Positions 33,045-41,752 of a stretch of 47,839 nt of DNA are shown piece after piece. Origin of the DNA: DASSBR01 sp035701285. Its GTDB lineage: Bacteria; Pseudomonadota; Gammaproteobacteria; Natronospirales; DASSBR01. A program made the translations under genes and the position numbers. The stretch's first letter is position 1. Each line of letters starts with the position of its first letter. The notes beneath the pieces were generated by a model. That model did no database searches and was not told where the DNA came from. It was given only the letters and a program-made list of their open reading frames with translations. The stretch spans positions 1-47,839 of the forward strand of contig DASSNT010000001.1 of the NCBI GenBank assembly GCA_035701285.1, read 5' to 3'.

Positions 33045-33857
33045 ATGAACAGCCAGCCCGCAATGCAAATGGATCTCGGCGACGACAGCTTCGAGCTCGC
33101 CGGCAAGCGCTACCAGTCGCGCCTTCTGGTCGGCACCGGTAAATACAAGGACCTGGAGGAAACCGGCCGGGCGATCGAAGCCAGCGGCGCGGAAATCGTC
33201 ACCGTCGCGATCCGCCGCAGCAACATCGGCCAGAATCCGGACGAGCCGAACCTGCTCGACGCGGTGCCGCCCGACCGCTACACGATTCTGCCGAACACCG
33301 CCGGCTGCTTCACTGCCGAGGACGCGCTGCGCACCTGCCGCCTCGCCCGCGAGCTGCTTGACGGCCACAACCTCGTCAAGCTCGAAGTGCTCGGCGATCC
33401 GAAGACGCTGTTCCCGGATATGGTGCAGACGCTCGCGGCTGCCGAAGCGCTGGTGAAGGATGGCTTCGACGTGATGGTCTACACGACGGACGACCCGATC
33501 TTCGCCAAGCGGCTGGAAGAAATGGGCTGCATCGCGGTGATGCCGCTGGCCGCGCCGATCGGCTCGGGACTCGGCATCCGCAACCCGTACAACATCATGA
33601 CGATCGTCGAAAACGCGAACGTGCCGGTGCTCGTCGACGCCGGCGTCGGCACTGCCTCGGATGCCGCGATTGCGATGGAACTCGGCTGCGACGGCGTGCT
33701 GATGAACACGGCAATCGCGCAGGCGAAAAACCCGGTGCTGATGGCCTCGGCCATGCAGAAAGCCGTGGCAGCCGGCCGCGAGGCATTCCTCGCCGGGCGC
33801 ATGCCGCGGCGGCGCTATGCGAGCGCCTCGTCGCCGCTGGAAGGCGTTATTGCTTGA
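33045..33857 (+). CDS. thiG: Thiazole synthase
   Basis: 270 aa TIM barrel that forms the thiazole phosphate of thiamine from deoxyxylulose phosphate, ThiS thiocarboxylate and dehydroglycine. YQSRLLVGTGKYKD, ASGAEIVTVAIRR, LVKLEVLGD (Schiff-base lysine) and VPVLVDAGVGTASDAAIAMELG are diagnostic. RBS AAGAGGAAG. Stop overlaps the trmB start. Confidence 0.96.
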   Translation: MNSQPAMQMDLGDDSFELAGKRYQSRLLVGTGKYKDLEETGRAIEASGAEIVTVAIRRSNIGQNPDEPNLLDAVPPDRYTILPNTAGCFTAEDALRTCRLARELLDGHNLVKLEVLGDPKTLFPDMVQTLAAAEALVKDGFDVMVYTTDDPIFAKRLEEMGCIAVMPLAAPIGSGLGIRNPYNIMTIVENANVPVLVDAGVGTASDAAIAMELGCDGVLMNTAIAQAKNPVLMASAMQKAVAAGREAFLAGRMPRRRYASASSPLEGVIA

Positions 33858-34549
33858 CTGGTTCCGAGAGCCGGAGCACCGCTCCGCGAATCCGCAGCTT
33901 TGTCCGCCGCGAAGGCCGCCTGACAGCCGGGCAGGCGCGCGCGCTCGACCGCCTGTGGCCGCAATACGGGCTGAATTTCACGTCACAGCCGGTTGATCCC
34001 GAGGCCGTCTTCCGCCGCCATGCGCCGCTGACGCTGGAAATCGGCTCCGGCAATGGCGAAGCGCTCGCCGCGGCCGCCGCCGAACAGCCGGACCGGGACT
34101 TCCTCGGCGTCGAGGTGTATCGCCCCGGCGTTGGCCGGTTGTTAGGCGAGATCGAGACGCGCGGACTCGAAAACGTGCGCGTCATCAGCCACGACGCGGT
34201 CGAGGTGCTCGAGTCGATGCTGCCGTCCGCCAGCCTCGACCAGGTGCTGATCTATTTCCCCGATCCCTGGCCGAAAAAGCGTCACCACAAGCGCCGCCTG
34301 GTCCGGCCGGACTTTCTCCCGACGCTGGCGCGCGCGCTCAAGCCCGGCGGCCGGCTGGAGCTGGCAACGGACTGGGAAGACTACGCGCAACAAATGCTCG
34401 AGGTGCTGTCGGCCGCGCCGGATTTCAGCAATCTCGCTTCGTCCGGCAGCTTCGCCGAACGTCCGCCCTACCGCCCGCAAACGCGCTTCGAACGGCGCGG
34501 CATGAAGCTCGGGCACGGCGTCTGGGACGTCATCTTCCGGCGCAACTGA
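33854..34549 (+). CDS. trmB: tRNA (guanine-N7-)-methyltransferase
   Basis: 231 aa. Methylates G46 of tRNA. SAM motif LEIGSGNGEALA and the signature YFPDPWPKKRHHKRRL, with an N-terminal RSFVRREGRLTAGQARAL typical of TrmB. The start is a TTG at 33854 overlapping the thiG stop (TTGA). The thiS-thiG-trmB order is the usual one in gammaproteobacteria. Confidence 0.95.
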   Translation: MTGSESRSTAPRIRSFVRREGRLTAGQARALDRLWPQYGLNFTSQPVDPEAVFRRHAPLTLEIGSGNGEALAAAAAEQPDRDFLGVEVYRPGVGRLLGEIETRGLENVRVISHDAVEVLESMLPSASLDQVLIYFPDPWPKKRHHKRRLVRPDFLPTLARALKPGGRLELATDWEDYAQQMLEVLSAAPDFSNLASSGSFAERPPYRPQTRFERRGMKLGHGVWDVIFRRN

Positions 34550-34626
34550 CACACGCCCAAATCCCGGTTGCACGACGCAATCGAGAAGCCTATAACTGAC
34601 CCGAAGGCAGGATGGCGGGAGGCCGT

Positions 34627-34920
34627 ATGGATAGCGACCCGGAATTTCCACCCGTTGCGGTGGGCGACTGGTATCAGACAATGAGTGGCGATCTGCTGGA
34701 AGTAGTCGCCGCGGACGAAAGCGAGGGCACCATTGAGGTGCAGTATTTCGACGGCACCGTAGCGGAACTCGACACCGAGTCGTGGCACGACAGCATTCTT
34801 GGCCCGGCGTCACCGCCGGAGGACTGGTCCGGCTCGCTCGATGTCAGCCGTGAGGACTACGGCATCGACGGTGAGGACATGACGAGCGACTACTCGAACG
34901 CCCGCCGCTACCTCGACTGA
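34627..34920 (+). CDS. Small acidic protein, DUF6763-like
   Basis: 97 aa, rich in Asp and Glu, cytoplasmic. VGDWYQTMSGDLLEVVAADESEGTIEVQYFDGTVAELD resembles a small family I know as DUF6763 (recalled, not searched), probably an SH3-like barrel followed by an acidic tail. No function is known. The ATG at 34627 is preferred over one at 34612 because GGGAGG lies 4 nt upstream. Its 3' end overlaps the convergent Rieske gene by 13 bp. Confidence 0.7.
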   Translation: MDSDPEFPPVAVGDWYQTMSGDLLEVVAADESEGTIEVQYFDGTVAELDTESWHDSILGPASPPEDWSGSLDVSREDYGIDGEDMTSDYSNARRYLD

Positions 34921-35243
34921 CCTTCGTACGCAACGACAGCGCCGTTCTCCACGCGCACGTCGATCTGCTGCAGGCTCCGCCCGCGGCACGGCCCCAGTAC
35001 GCACACGCCGGTTGATATGGCGAATATCGCCCCGTGCCCGGCGCACATGATCTGGCTGCCGTCGCGGGTCAGGAACTTGTCCGGCCCCCAGTTCAGGTAG
35101 CGCGCCGTGTGCGGGCACAGGTTCAGGTAGCCATACACCTCGTTGCCCTGGCGCACGGCGAAGCACTCCCGGCCGTTAAGCGTGAACTCCTTCGCGCCCG
35201 GGTCTTCGATCTCGTCAAGCCTGCAGATTTCGGTTTGCGTCAT
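34908..35243 (-). CDS. Rieske [2Fe-2S] ferredoxin-like protein
   Basis: 111 aa, single Rieske domain. Cluster ligands C43-x-H45 (CPHT) and C67-x2-H70 (CAGH). No partner oxygenase is in the window. It is translationally coupled to ampG upstream (ATGA). The electron partner is unknown. Confidence 0.9.
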   Translation of the reverse strand: MTQTEICRLDEIEDPGAKEFTLNGRECFAVRQGNEVYGYLNLCPHTARYLNWGPDKFLTRDGSQIMCAGHGAIFAISTGVCVLGPCRGRSLQQIDVRVENGAVVAYEGQSR

Positions 35244-36511
35244 TGGTCCGTCAGTTCCACTCGCCGGGACAGCCACCACCACAGCAACAGCGTCGGGACG
35301 ATCGACAGAGTGCTGAACACAAAGAATGCCGTATAGCTGCTCGCCTCGACGATATAGCCGGACATGCCGCCGATCAACTTGCCCGGCAGATTGGCCAGCG
35401 ACACCAGCAGCGCGTATTGGGTGGCGGTGAATTCGGTGCTGGTGAGACTCGACAGGAAGGCGATCAGCACGACGCCCGCAAAACCGAGCGACGCGTTGTC
35501 GCCCGAGATTGCCGCAAGAAAGGCCCATGTCGCGCTCGGATGCGTCGCCATCAGCAGGTACAGCAGGTTCGACAGCGCGAGGCAGATCATCGCGATCACG
35601 ATGGACCGGCGCATTCCGAGCGCGCTGACGGACACGCCGCCGAGGAACGCGCCGGCTATGCCGATCCAGATGCCGTACAGCTTCGAGACTGTCGCGATCT
35701 GCGCCTTGCTGTAGCCCGTGTCGATATAGAACGGCCCCGCGATTACGCCGAGCATCTGGTCGGGCATCTTGAACAGGCCGATGAACACCAGCAGCGCGAT
35801 AGCAACGGGGACGCCGTAGCGACGAAAGAAATCGATAAATGGATCGGCAAACGCCTCTGCGAAGCCAGGGCGATGAAGGCGCTGCGTCGAATCCGGCTCG
35901 CGCGCAATGAGGGCCACCGCCAGCGGCGCGATGAGCGAGGCCGCCATCGTCAGGTAGGCGATGCGCCAGCTGCCGGCTGCGGCGACGTACAACGCGCCGG
36001 CGCCGGAGACGATCAGCCCGAACCGGTAGCCGAGCGTGTAGGTCGCAGCGAGCGCCGCCTGCGCGTCGACCGGCGCGATCTCGATGCGGTAGGCGTCGAC
36101 CATCGTGTCCTGCGTCGCGCCGGCAAACGCGGCCAGCGCCGCCAGCGCAACGAACAGGCCCAACTGCGACGGCCCCACGATACCCATCCCCGCCACGGCT
36201 GCCGTCAGCACGATGATGGCCAGCACCAGCCAGCCGCGGCGACGACCGAGCATGCCAAGAACCGGCGCGTTCCACCGGTCGAGCAGCGGCGCCCAGACGA
36301 ACTTGAACACGTAAAACAGGCTGACGTAACTCAGCAGCCCGATCGCGCTCAGTTCGAGCCCGTACTCACGCAGCCAGATCGACAGCGTGTAGCCGACCAG
36401 CAGGAACGGCAGCCCGGAGCCGAAGCCGAGCACGCACAACGTGCCGGCCGACGGGGTGCCGAACGCGGCGATAATGCCGCGCCAGCCCTTGTACTTGCTG
36501 CCTCCGCTCAC
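35240..36511 (-). CDS. ampG: AmpG-family muropeptide permease (MFS)
   Basis: 423 aa, about 12 transmembrane segments. Imports anhydro-muropeptides for cell-wall recycling. SGLPFLLVGYTLSIWLRE, FKFVWAPLLDRW and ATQDTMVDAYRIE are AmpG family motifs. Start is GTG at 36511 overlapping the xthA stop (GTGA). Substrate is inferred from the family. Confidence 0.9.
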   Translation of the reverse strand: MSGGSKYKGWRGIIAAFGTPSAGTLCVLGFGSGLPFLLVGYTLSIWLREYGLELSAIGLLSYVSLFYVFKFVWAPLLDRWNAPVLGMLGRRRGWLVLAIIVLTAAVAGMGIVGPSQLGLFVALAALAAFAGATQDTMVDAYRIEIAPVDAQAALAATYTLGYRFGLIVSGAGALYVAAAGSWRIAYLTMAASLIAPLAVALIAREPDSTQRLHRPGFAEAFADPFIDFFRRYGVPVAIALLVFIGLFKMPDQMLGVIAGPFYIDTGYSKAQIATVSKLYGIWIGIAGAFLGGVSVSALGMRRSIVIAMICLALSNLLYLLMATHPSATWAFLAAISGDNASLGFAGVVLIAFLSSLTSTEFTATQYALLVSLANLPGKLIGGMSGYIVEASSYTAFFVFSTLSIVPTLLLWWWLSRRVELTDQ

Positions 36512-37275
36512 GCGTAATCGACAGTAAAGGGCGCGTGGTCGGAAAATTTCTCGTCGCTGTAAATCGAGCAGCCGCGCAGCCGCTCCTGCAGACCCGGCGT
36601 CACCAACTGGTAGTCAATCCGCCAGCCGACGTTGTTCTCCCGCGCGCGACCGCGATTCGACCACCACGTATATTCCACCGCGTCCGGCTTCAGCGTTCGG
36701 AAGCTGTCCACCCAGCCGCGCACTTCGACAAGTTCGTTAAGCCAGGCGCGCTCTTCGGGCAGACAGCCGGAATTTTTCTGGTTGGAGCGCCAGTTCTTGA
36801 TGTCCAGCTCGCTGCGCACGATGTTCCAGTCGCCGCACAGCACATAGTCGCGTCCGCTCGCGAGCCACTCATCCATGATCGGCGCGAACCAGTCCATGAT
36901 GCGGAACTTGTACTGCTGACGCACATCGCCGGACGACCCCGACGGCAGGTACAGCGATACCACGCTCAGGTTGCCGAAGCGCGCTTCGAGGTAACGGCCC
37001 TCGCAGTCGAAGTCTTCGCGGCCGAGCGTGTTCAGCACCTCGTCCGGCTCGCGCTTCGCGTAGATGGCCACGCCGCTGTAGCCGTTCTTGCAGCGCGCGT
37101 CGTGGTAGAAGCAATGATGGCCATCCGGCCGGAACATCGGATCGGCGAGCTGTGCCTCCTGCGCCTTGGTCTCCTGGAAGCAGACAACATCGGCGTTCTG
37201 GCGACGCAGCCAGTCGAAAAAGCCCTTCCGGCCCGCCGAACGGATGCCGTTGGCGTTAAGTGTGATGATGCGCAA
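36508..37275 (-). CDS. xthA: Exodeoxyribonuclease III
   Basis: 255 aa AP endonuclease/3' exonuclease of base-excision repair. LNANGIRSAGRKGFFDWL, FQETKAQ, YSGVAIYAK, CGDWNIVR and SDHAPFTVDYA give the metal-binding and catalytic residues. The start is a TTG at 37275 (MRIITLN) preceded by AGAGG; no ATG is suitable. Divergent from pyrE. First gene of an xthA-ampG-Rieske operon. Confidence 0.95.
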   Translation of the reverse strand: MRIITLNANGIRSAGRKGFFDWLRRQNADVVCFQETKAQEAQLADPMFRPDGHHCFYHDARCKNGYSGVAIYAKREPDEVLNTLGREDFDCEGRYLEARFGNLSVVSLYLPSGSSGDVRQQYKFRIMDWFAPIMDEWLASGRDYVLCGDWNIVRSELDIKNWRSNQKNSGCLPEERAWLNELVEVRGWVDSFRTLKPDAVEYTWWSNRGRARENNVGWRIDYQLVTPGLQERLRGCSIYSDEKFSDHAPFTVDYA

Positions 37276-37350
37276 TGGAAACCTCTTGAAATCGGGACCT
37301 CGGGATTCTACCAAGTATCCGCTCCCGTTCGGACCACCGCTCGGCTGCGG

Positions 37351-37356
37351 TATCAT
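37351..37356 (+). promoter_or_regulatory. -10 box directly before pyrE
   Basis: TATCAT ends 7 nt before the pyrE ATG; a weak -35 TTCGGA lies 17 nt upstream. Suggests a leaderless pyrE mRNA, so the rph-pyrE attenuator of E. coli is absent. Confidence 0.45.
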
Positions 37357-37363
37357 AGCGGCC

Positions 37364-38008
37364 ATGAAAGACTACCAACAGCAGTTCATCGAATTCGCGC
37401 TCGCGAGCAACGTGTTGCGCTTTGGGGAATTCAAACTCAAGTCCGGCCGCGTCAGCCCGTACTTCTTCAACGCCGGCCTGTTCAATCACGGCGCGGCGCT
37501 GGCGCGCCTCGGCCATTTTTACGCCCAGGCAATACTCGATGCGGAACTCGACATCGACATGATCTTCGGCCCGGCCTACAAGGGCATTCCGCTGGCCGCC
37601 GTCACGGCCGCCGCGCTGGCCGAGCACCACCGTATCGACCTGCCCTACTGCTTCAACCGAAAGGAAGCGAAGGACCATGGCGAAGGCGGCCGCACCGTTG
37701 GCGCCCCGCTCGCCGGCCGAGTGCTGATCGTCGACGACGTGATTACCGCCGGCACCGCGATCGGCGAATCAATCCCGCTGATCCGGGAGGCTGGTGCGAC
37801 GCCGGCAGCCGTCGTGATCGCTCTCGACCGCCAGGAGCGGGGCAGCGGCGAAAAATCCGCCACCTCAGAGATCGCTGAGCGGCACGGACTGCGGGTCGCC
37901 AGCATCATCAACTTTTCGCAGCTGATCGAGTATCTGCAGGCGGCCGGGGAGCATGAGCCGGAACTCGATGCACTGGAAACCTATCGCGAGCGCTACGGCG
38001 CTCGCTAA
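37364..38008 (+). CDS. pyrE: Orotate phosphoribosyltransferase
   Basis: 214 aa. Makes OMP from orotate and PRPP in pyrimidine synthesis. SGRVSPYFFNAGLF, FGPAYKGIPLA, FNRKEAKDHGEGG and the PRPP loop VLIVDDVITAGTA are all present. Usual length (213 in E. coli). No Shine-Dalgarno sequence. Confidence 0.97.
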   Translation: MKDYQQQFIEFALASNVLRFGEFKLKSGRVSPYFFNAGLFNHGAALARLGHFYAQAILDAELDIDMIFGPAYKGIPLAAVTAAALAEHHRIDLPYCFNRKEAKDHGEGGRTVGAPLAGRVLIVDDVITAGTAIGESIPLIREAGATPAAVVIALDRQERGSGEKSATSEIAERHGLRVASIINFSQLIEYLQAAGEHEPELDALETYRERYGAR

Positions 38009-38040
38009 TGCCAGCGAATTCGCCGCTCATGATGAAACAG

Positions 38041-38070
38041 CTGACGTTTACGTCCGGCAGGAGCTACAAT
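38041..38070 (+). promoter_or_regulatory. Promoter of the DUF4124 gene
   Basis: CTGACG (38041-38046), 18-nt spacer, TACAAT (38065-38070), ending 6 nt before ATG 38077. Supports that start and a leaderless transcript. Confidence 0.5.
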
Positions 38071-38076
38071 CGCATT

Positions 38077-38706
38077 ATGTGGGGGACCGGCAATAACCTG
38101 CGCCTGATGGGCTGGATTGGATTGGCCGCGATCGGGCTGGCCTTCGCGACGCCCGTGTTTGCGGCAAGTTCCACCGAGATCTACAAGTGGGTCGACAGCA
38201 ACGGCGTCGTGCACTACGGCGACCAGGTGCCGCCGGAATACGCGCGTCAGAAACGCGAGGTCATCAACGAGCAGGGAATCACGGTCGACGTGCTGCCGGC
38301 ACAGAAAACGCCGGAGGAGCTGGCGGCGGAGCGCAAGCGGCGCGAGGCTGCTGCAGCCCGGGCGCGACAGGCGAAACGGGATCAGATGCTGCTCAATGCC
38401 TATCGTTCAGTGGCCGATATCAAGCACGCCCGCGACAACCACGTCAACGCAATCGTGGCACGAATCCACATCACTGAAAATGCGATAGACGCCCTGGAGC
38501 AGCAGCTCGAGGAGCTCCACCAGCGCGCCGCCAAGAAAAGTCCGGCGCCGGCGGAACTCACCGCGCAGATTGCCGACGTTGAAAAACAACTTGCGGCAAA
38601 CCAGCAGGCCTTGGCGGGCGAAAAGGCACAAAAGCTTGAAATCGAACAGGAATTTGCCGCGGACATCGCCCGCTTCAAGCTGTTACGGCCTGAAAACGCC
38701 GGCTGA
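38077..38706 (+). CDS. Exported DUF4124 coiled-coil protein
   Basis: 209 aa. Signal peptide LRLMGWIGLAAIGLAFATPVFA, then a DUF4124 domain (IYKWVDSNGVVHYGDQVPPEYA, about 34-55), then long charged helices (70-205) predicted as coiled coil, with AAERKRREAAAARARQAKR and Glu/Gln-rich repeats. Periplasmic, function unknown. In-frame ATGs exist at 38008 (overlapping the pyrE stop) and 38029, but 38077 gives the best signal peptide and follows a promoter directly. Confidence 0.85.
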   Translation: MWGTGNNLRLMGWIGLAAIGLAFATPVFAASSTEIYKWVDSNGVVHYGDQVPPEYARQKREVINEQGITVDVLPAQKTPEELAAERKRREAAAARARQAKRDQMLLNAYRSVADIKHARDNHVNAIVARIHITENAIDALEQQLEELHQRAAKKSPAPAELTAQIADVEKQLAANQQALAGEKAQKLEIEQEFAADIARFKLLRPENAG

Positions 38707-38712
38707 CGCCGT

Positions 38713-39168
38713 TCAGTGCCGGCCGGAATGGCCGAAGCCCCCCGCGCCGCGCAGGCTGGTGGTAAAATCGTCGACGATTTCGAAAGCGGCCTGCACTACC
38801 GGCACGAATACCATCTGCGCGATGCGTTCGCCCGGCTCGACCGTGTACGCCTTCTGTCCGCGATTCCAGACCGACACGAACACCTGCCCCTGGTAATCCG
38901 AATCGATCAGGCCCGTGAGGTTGCCGAGAACGATGCCGTGCTTGTGGCCCAGCCCGGAGCGCGGCAGCAGCACGGCGGCAAGACCAGGGTCGCCGATGTG
39001 AATCGCGATGCCGGTCGGAATCAAATGAGTCGAGGCCGGCGTAAGTTCGAGCGGCGCATCGAGGCAGGCGCGCAGATCGAGACCGGCAGCCCCTTCGCTG
39101 GCGTAGTCAGGCAGTGGAAATTCGCGCCCCAGGCGGTCGTCGAGAATTTTCAGTCTGATCTTTTTCAT
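38713..39168 (-). CDS. dut: dUTP diphosphatase
   Basis: 151 aa trimeric dUTPase; cleaves dUTP to dUMP, keeping uracil out of DNA. The motifs LPDYASEGAAGLDLRA, PRSGLGHKHGI, GLIDSDYQGQV, ERIAQMVFVP and a C-terminal GAGGFGHSG are intact. ATG overlaps the coaBC stop. Relevant to the uracil-processing UdgX elsewhere in the window. Confidence 0.97.
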   Translation of the reverse strand: MKKIRLKILDDRLGREFPLPDYASEGAAGLDLRACLDAPLELTPASTHLIPTGIAIHIGDPGLAAVLLPRSGLGHKHGIVLGNLTGLIDSDYQGQVFVSVWNRGQKAYTVEPGERIAQMVFVPVVQAAFEIVDDFTTSLRGAGGFGHSGRH

Positions 39169-40370
39169 CGGCCCTTCTTGTCGTAGTAGCGCTGCGCAAC
39201 CAGTTCCACCAGCCGCCCCGCGATCTCGTTTTTCGGCGCCAGCGACAGCATCTGTCTTCCTCCCCGCCACAGCACCGTCAGCGCGTTATCTTCGGTTTCA
39301 AACCCCTGCCCCGGCCCAACCTGGTTGGCGGCGATCATATCCAGCCCTTTCCGCTCGATCTTGTCCAGGGCGTTGGCTTCGACATCGTTCGTTTCCGCGG
39401 CAAATCCCACGGTAAATGGCGCGCCATCCAAAGCGGCAACCGAACCGAGGATGTCGACCGTTCGCTTGAGCTTGATATCCAGCGCCGCCTCGGTCTTCTT
39501 GATCTTGTGGTCTGGCGGTTCGGCGGGCGCATAATCGGCAACCGCAGCCGCGGCGATGAAGATATCCGTTCCGGCAATTCGGGCCATGGTCGCCGTATGC
39601 ATCTCCGCCGCCGTCTCCACGGCCACCCGCTCGACACCCGCCGGCGCCGGCAGATCGACCGGGCCGCTCACCAGTACCACCGATGCTCCGGCGCGCGCCG
39701 CGGCAGCCGCCACGGCGTAGCCCATCCGGCCCGAGCTGCGGTTGCTGACATAGCGCACCGCATCCACCGGCTCGCGGGTGGGGCCGGCCGTGACCAGCAC
39801 CTTGAGCCCCGCCAGCGCGCTATTGGGCTCCGCCAGGGCGGCAACGATTTCAAGGGGCTCAAGCATTCTCCCCGGCCCGCTCTCCTGCTCGGCCAGCGCG
39901 CCGGCACCGGGCCCGATGAAACGGACGCCGCGGTCTTCGAGTATCGAGCGATTGGCCTGCGTCGCCGGATGCGCCCACATGACGCGGTTCATCGCCGGCG
40001 CGAGCGTCAGCGGCGCTTCTGTCGCAAGACACAGCGTGCTCAGCAGGTCGTCTGCATGGCCATGTGCGAGCTTCGCCATCAATTCGGCTGTCGCCGGCGC
40101 GACCAGCACCACATCGGCCCATCGGGCCAGCTCGATGTGAGCCATCCCCTGCTCCGCCGCCGGATCCCAGAGCCCGGTCGGCACCGGATGCGCTGAAACG
40201 GCCTGAAACGTCAGCGCCGTAACAAAACGCTCCGCCGACGCCGTCAGCACCACGCGCACGTCCGCACCGGCATCTTGCAGCCGGCGCACGAGGTCGGGGC
40301 TCTTGTACGCCGCAATGCCGCCGCTGACGCCCAGCAGGACATGCTTGCCTTCGAGGTTCACAGCCATCAT
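39165..40370 (-). CDS. coaBC: Bifunctional phosphopantothenoylcysteine decarboxylase / synthetase
   Basis: 401 aa. N-terminal flavoprotein decarboxylase (GVSGGIAAYKSPDLVRRL, APAMNRVMW) and C-terminal CTP-dependent synthetase (LVTAGPTREPVDAVRYVSNRSSG, AAAVADYAP, VGFAAET). Makes 4'-phosphopantetheine from phosphopantothenate in CoA synthesis. Operon with dut, as in E. coli. Confidence 0.96.
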   Translation of the reverse strand: MMAVNLEGKHVLLGVSGGIAAYKSPDLVRRLQDAGADVRVVLTASAERFVTALTFQAVSAHPVPTGLWDPAAEQGMAHIELARWADVVLVAPATAELMAKLAHGHADDLLSTLCLATEAPLTLAPAMNRVMWAHPATQANRSILEDRGVRFIGPGAGALAEQESGPGRMLEPLEIVAALAEPNSALAGLKVLVTAGPTREPVDAVRYVSNRSSGRMGYAVAAAAARAGASVVLVSGPVDLPAPAGVERVAVETAAEMHTATMARIAGTDIFIAAAAVADYAPAEPPDHKIKKTEAALDIKLKRTVDILGSVAALDGAPFTVGFAAETNDVEANALDKIERKGLDMIAANQVGPGQGFETEDNALTVLWRGGRQMLSLAPKNEIAGRLVELVAQRYYDKKGR

Positions 40371-40393
40371 TCCGCCATTCAGGGACGGGCAGG

Positions 40394-41656
40394 TTAATGC
40401 ATCCGGCGCGCCCGGACCAGCGGAATCACCGCGGCCGCAAACAGGCCCAGCATCACAGGGGCAAAGGCGCCGCCCCCGCCGTCATCATTGAAAACCACCG
40501 GTTGCGTCGGAATAGCCAATACGTAAACGATGCCACCGGCCTCATAGCTGTTGGCGTCCGCCTGCGGATCGGCAATCAGCAACGTGCCGTTATCCATCGC
40601 CACCGATATGCCGAGGTTTTCGCTCTCCTCGTAGGGACCCAGGGCCGCGGTCTCCGACCAGGAACCATCGACGTTCCGGAGGTAGAGCAATACGCGGCCG
40701 GGTTCAGGAGCAGTGGCGCCCCCACTGAATGTCGATATCTGCCTGGGCGGAAAGCCGACAAGCGCGCGGCGGCCTTCAAGGGCGACATCAAAGCCGAACT
40801 CGCCTGACAAACCTGACGGCGGTTTGAGCGTCGCCTGCCGGCTCCAGCGACCCTGGTTGCTTGCGAACACGTAAGCGGCCCCGCCGTCGCTGCCGACAAG
40901 CGCCACATTCCCGTCGAGCGCTACCGACCAGCCCATGCCGTTGGCGCCCGAAAATGTCGCCTGCCGGGCCCAGCCGTTTGTGCCGTCGACGAAGACGTAA
41001 GCTGCCGCAGCGCCGTCGCCGGCGGCGATCGGCGCGCCGATCAGCAGCGTGTTACCGTCCGCCGCCAGCGCCATCCCGAAATTGCGGCTCTTCGAAGGTG
41101 ACGGTGCAGTCAGCCTGGCCGTCTGCGTCCAGCGGCCCGCGCTGCTCCGATCGAAAATATAAACGGCGCCGGCCGACGCCACGCCGTCCACCGTCGCGAA
41201 CGGTGCGCCGACGGCTGCACGTCGGCCTTGATCGAACAGGGCCACTGCGTGACCGAATTCCGCTTCCGTCTGGGCGTCCGTCGGCCGCAACCGGGCTCGC
41301 AGCACGAAGGCGGCCGCATCGTCGCGGGTGTAGACGGCGTCGCCCACCAGCAGCACGCCGTTTTGCAAGCTCAACGCGCCGCCCACCGGCAGTTCCTGGT
41401 GCTGGACCCACTGGCCTTCGGCATCGACAGAGAAGATGAACGTCGCTGGCTGACGGACCCCGGTAGCAAGTGAGCCTTCCGCGCTGACGACGATGGTATT
41501 GCCGTCGATAAAGAGATGACGGCCGAACAACATGTTCTCCACGGCGTCACTGGCCGACAGCCGCGCCATTACGGTCGGAGCGGCGTCATCCGCTCGCACC
41601 GCGAATGCGACTGCCATGAAGCTCAGGAGCAGCAGGCTGGCGGCTCGGTGGCGCAC
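40394..41656 (-). CDS. Secreted FG-GAP-like repeat protein with GlyGly-type C-terminal anchor
   Basis: 420 aa. Signal peptide (SLLLLSFMAVAFAVRA), then about six beta-propeller-like repeats of the form GHAVALFDQGRRAAVGAPFA ... GAVYIFDR. The end reads DDGGGGAFAPVMLGLFAAAV and then IPLVRARRMH: a Gly-rich motif, a hydrophobic helix and basic residues. This tripartite tail resembles GlyGly-CTERM signals processed by rhombosortase. Start is GTG at 41656 after GGGAGGA. Surface-exposed, ligand unknown; no close functional context with coaBC. Confidence 0.75.
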   Translation of the reverse strand: MRHRAASLLLLSFMAVAFAVRADDAAPTVMARLSASDAVENMLFGRHLFIDGNTIVVSAEGSLATGVRQPATFIFSVDAEGQWVQHQELPVGGALSLQNGVLLVGDAVYTRDDAAAFVLRARLRPTDAQTEAEFGHAVALFDQGRRAAVGAPFATVDGVASAGAVYIFDRSSAGRWTQTARLTAPSPSKSRNFGMALAADGNTLLIGAPIAAGDGAAAAYVFVDGTNGWARQATFSGANGMGWSVALDGNVALVGSDGGAAYVFASNQGRWSRQATLKPPSGLSGEFGFDVALEGRRALVGFPPRQISTFSGGATAPEPGRVLLYLRNVDGSWSETAALGPYEESENLGISVAMDNGTLLIADPQADANSYEAGGIVYVLAIPTQPVVFNDDGGGGAFAPVMLGLFAAAVIPLVRARRMH

Positions 41657-41671
41657 GAATCCTCCCGGGCG

Positions 41672-41699
41672 CTGACTGAAAGGAATTTACGATTATACA
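41672..41699 (+). promoter_or_regulatory. Promoter of radC
   Basis: CTGACT (41672-41677), 16-nt spacer, TATACA (41694-41699), about 54 nt before the radC start. Confidence 0.4.
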
Positions 41700-41752
41700 A
41701 GACCTTCCGTGCACCCTTGGAACGTGCGAAAATAGGCGCAAAGGGGGTTTTC

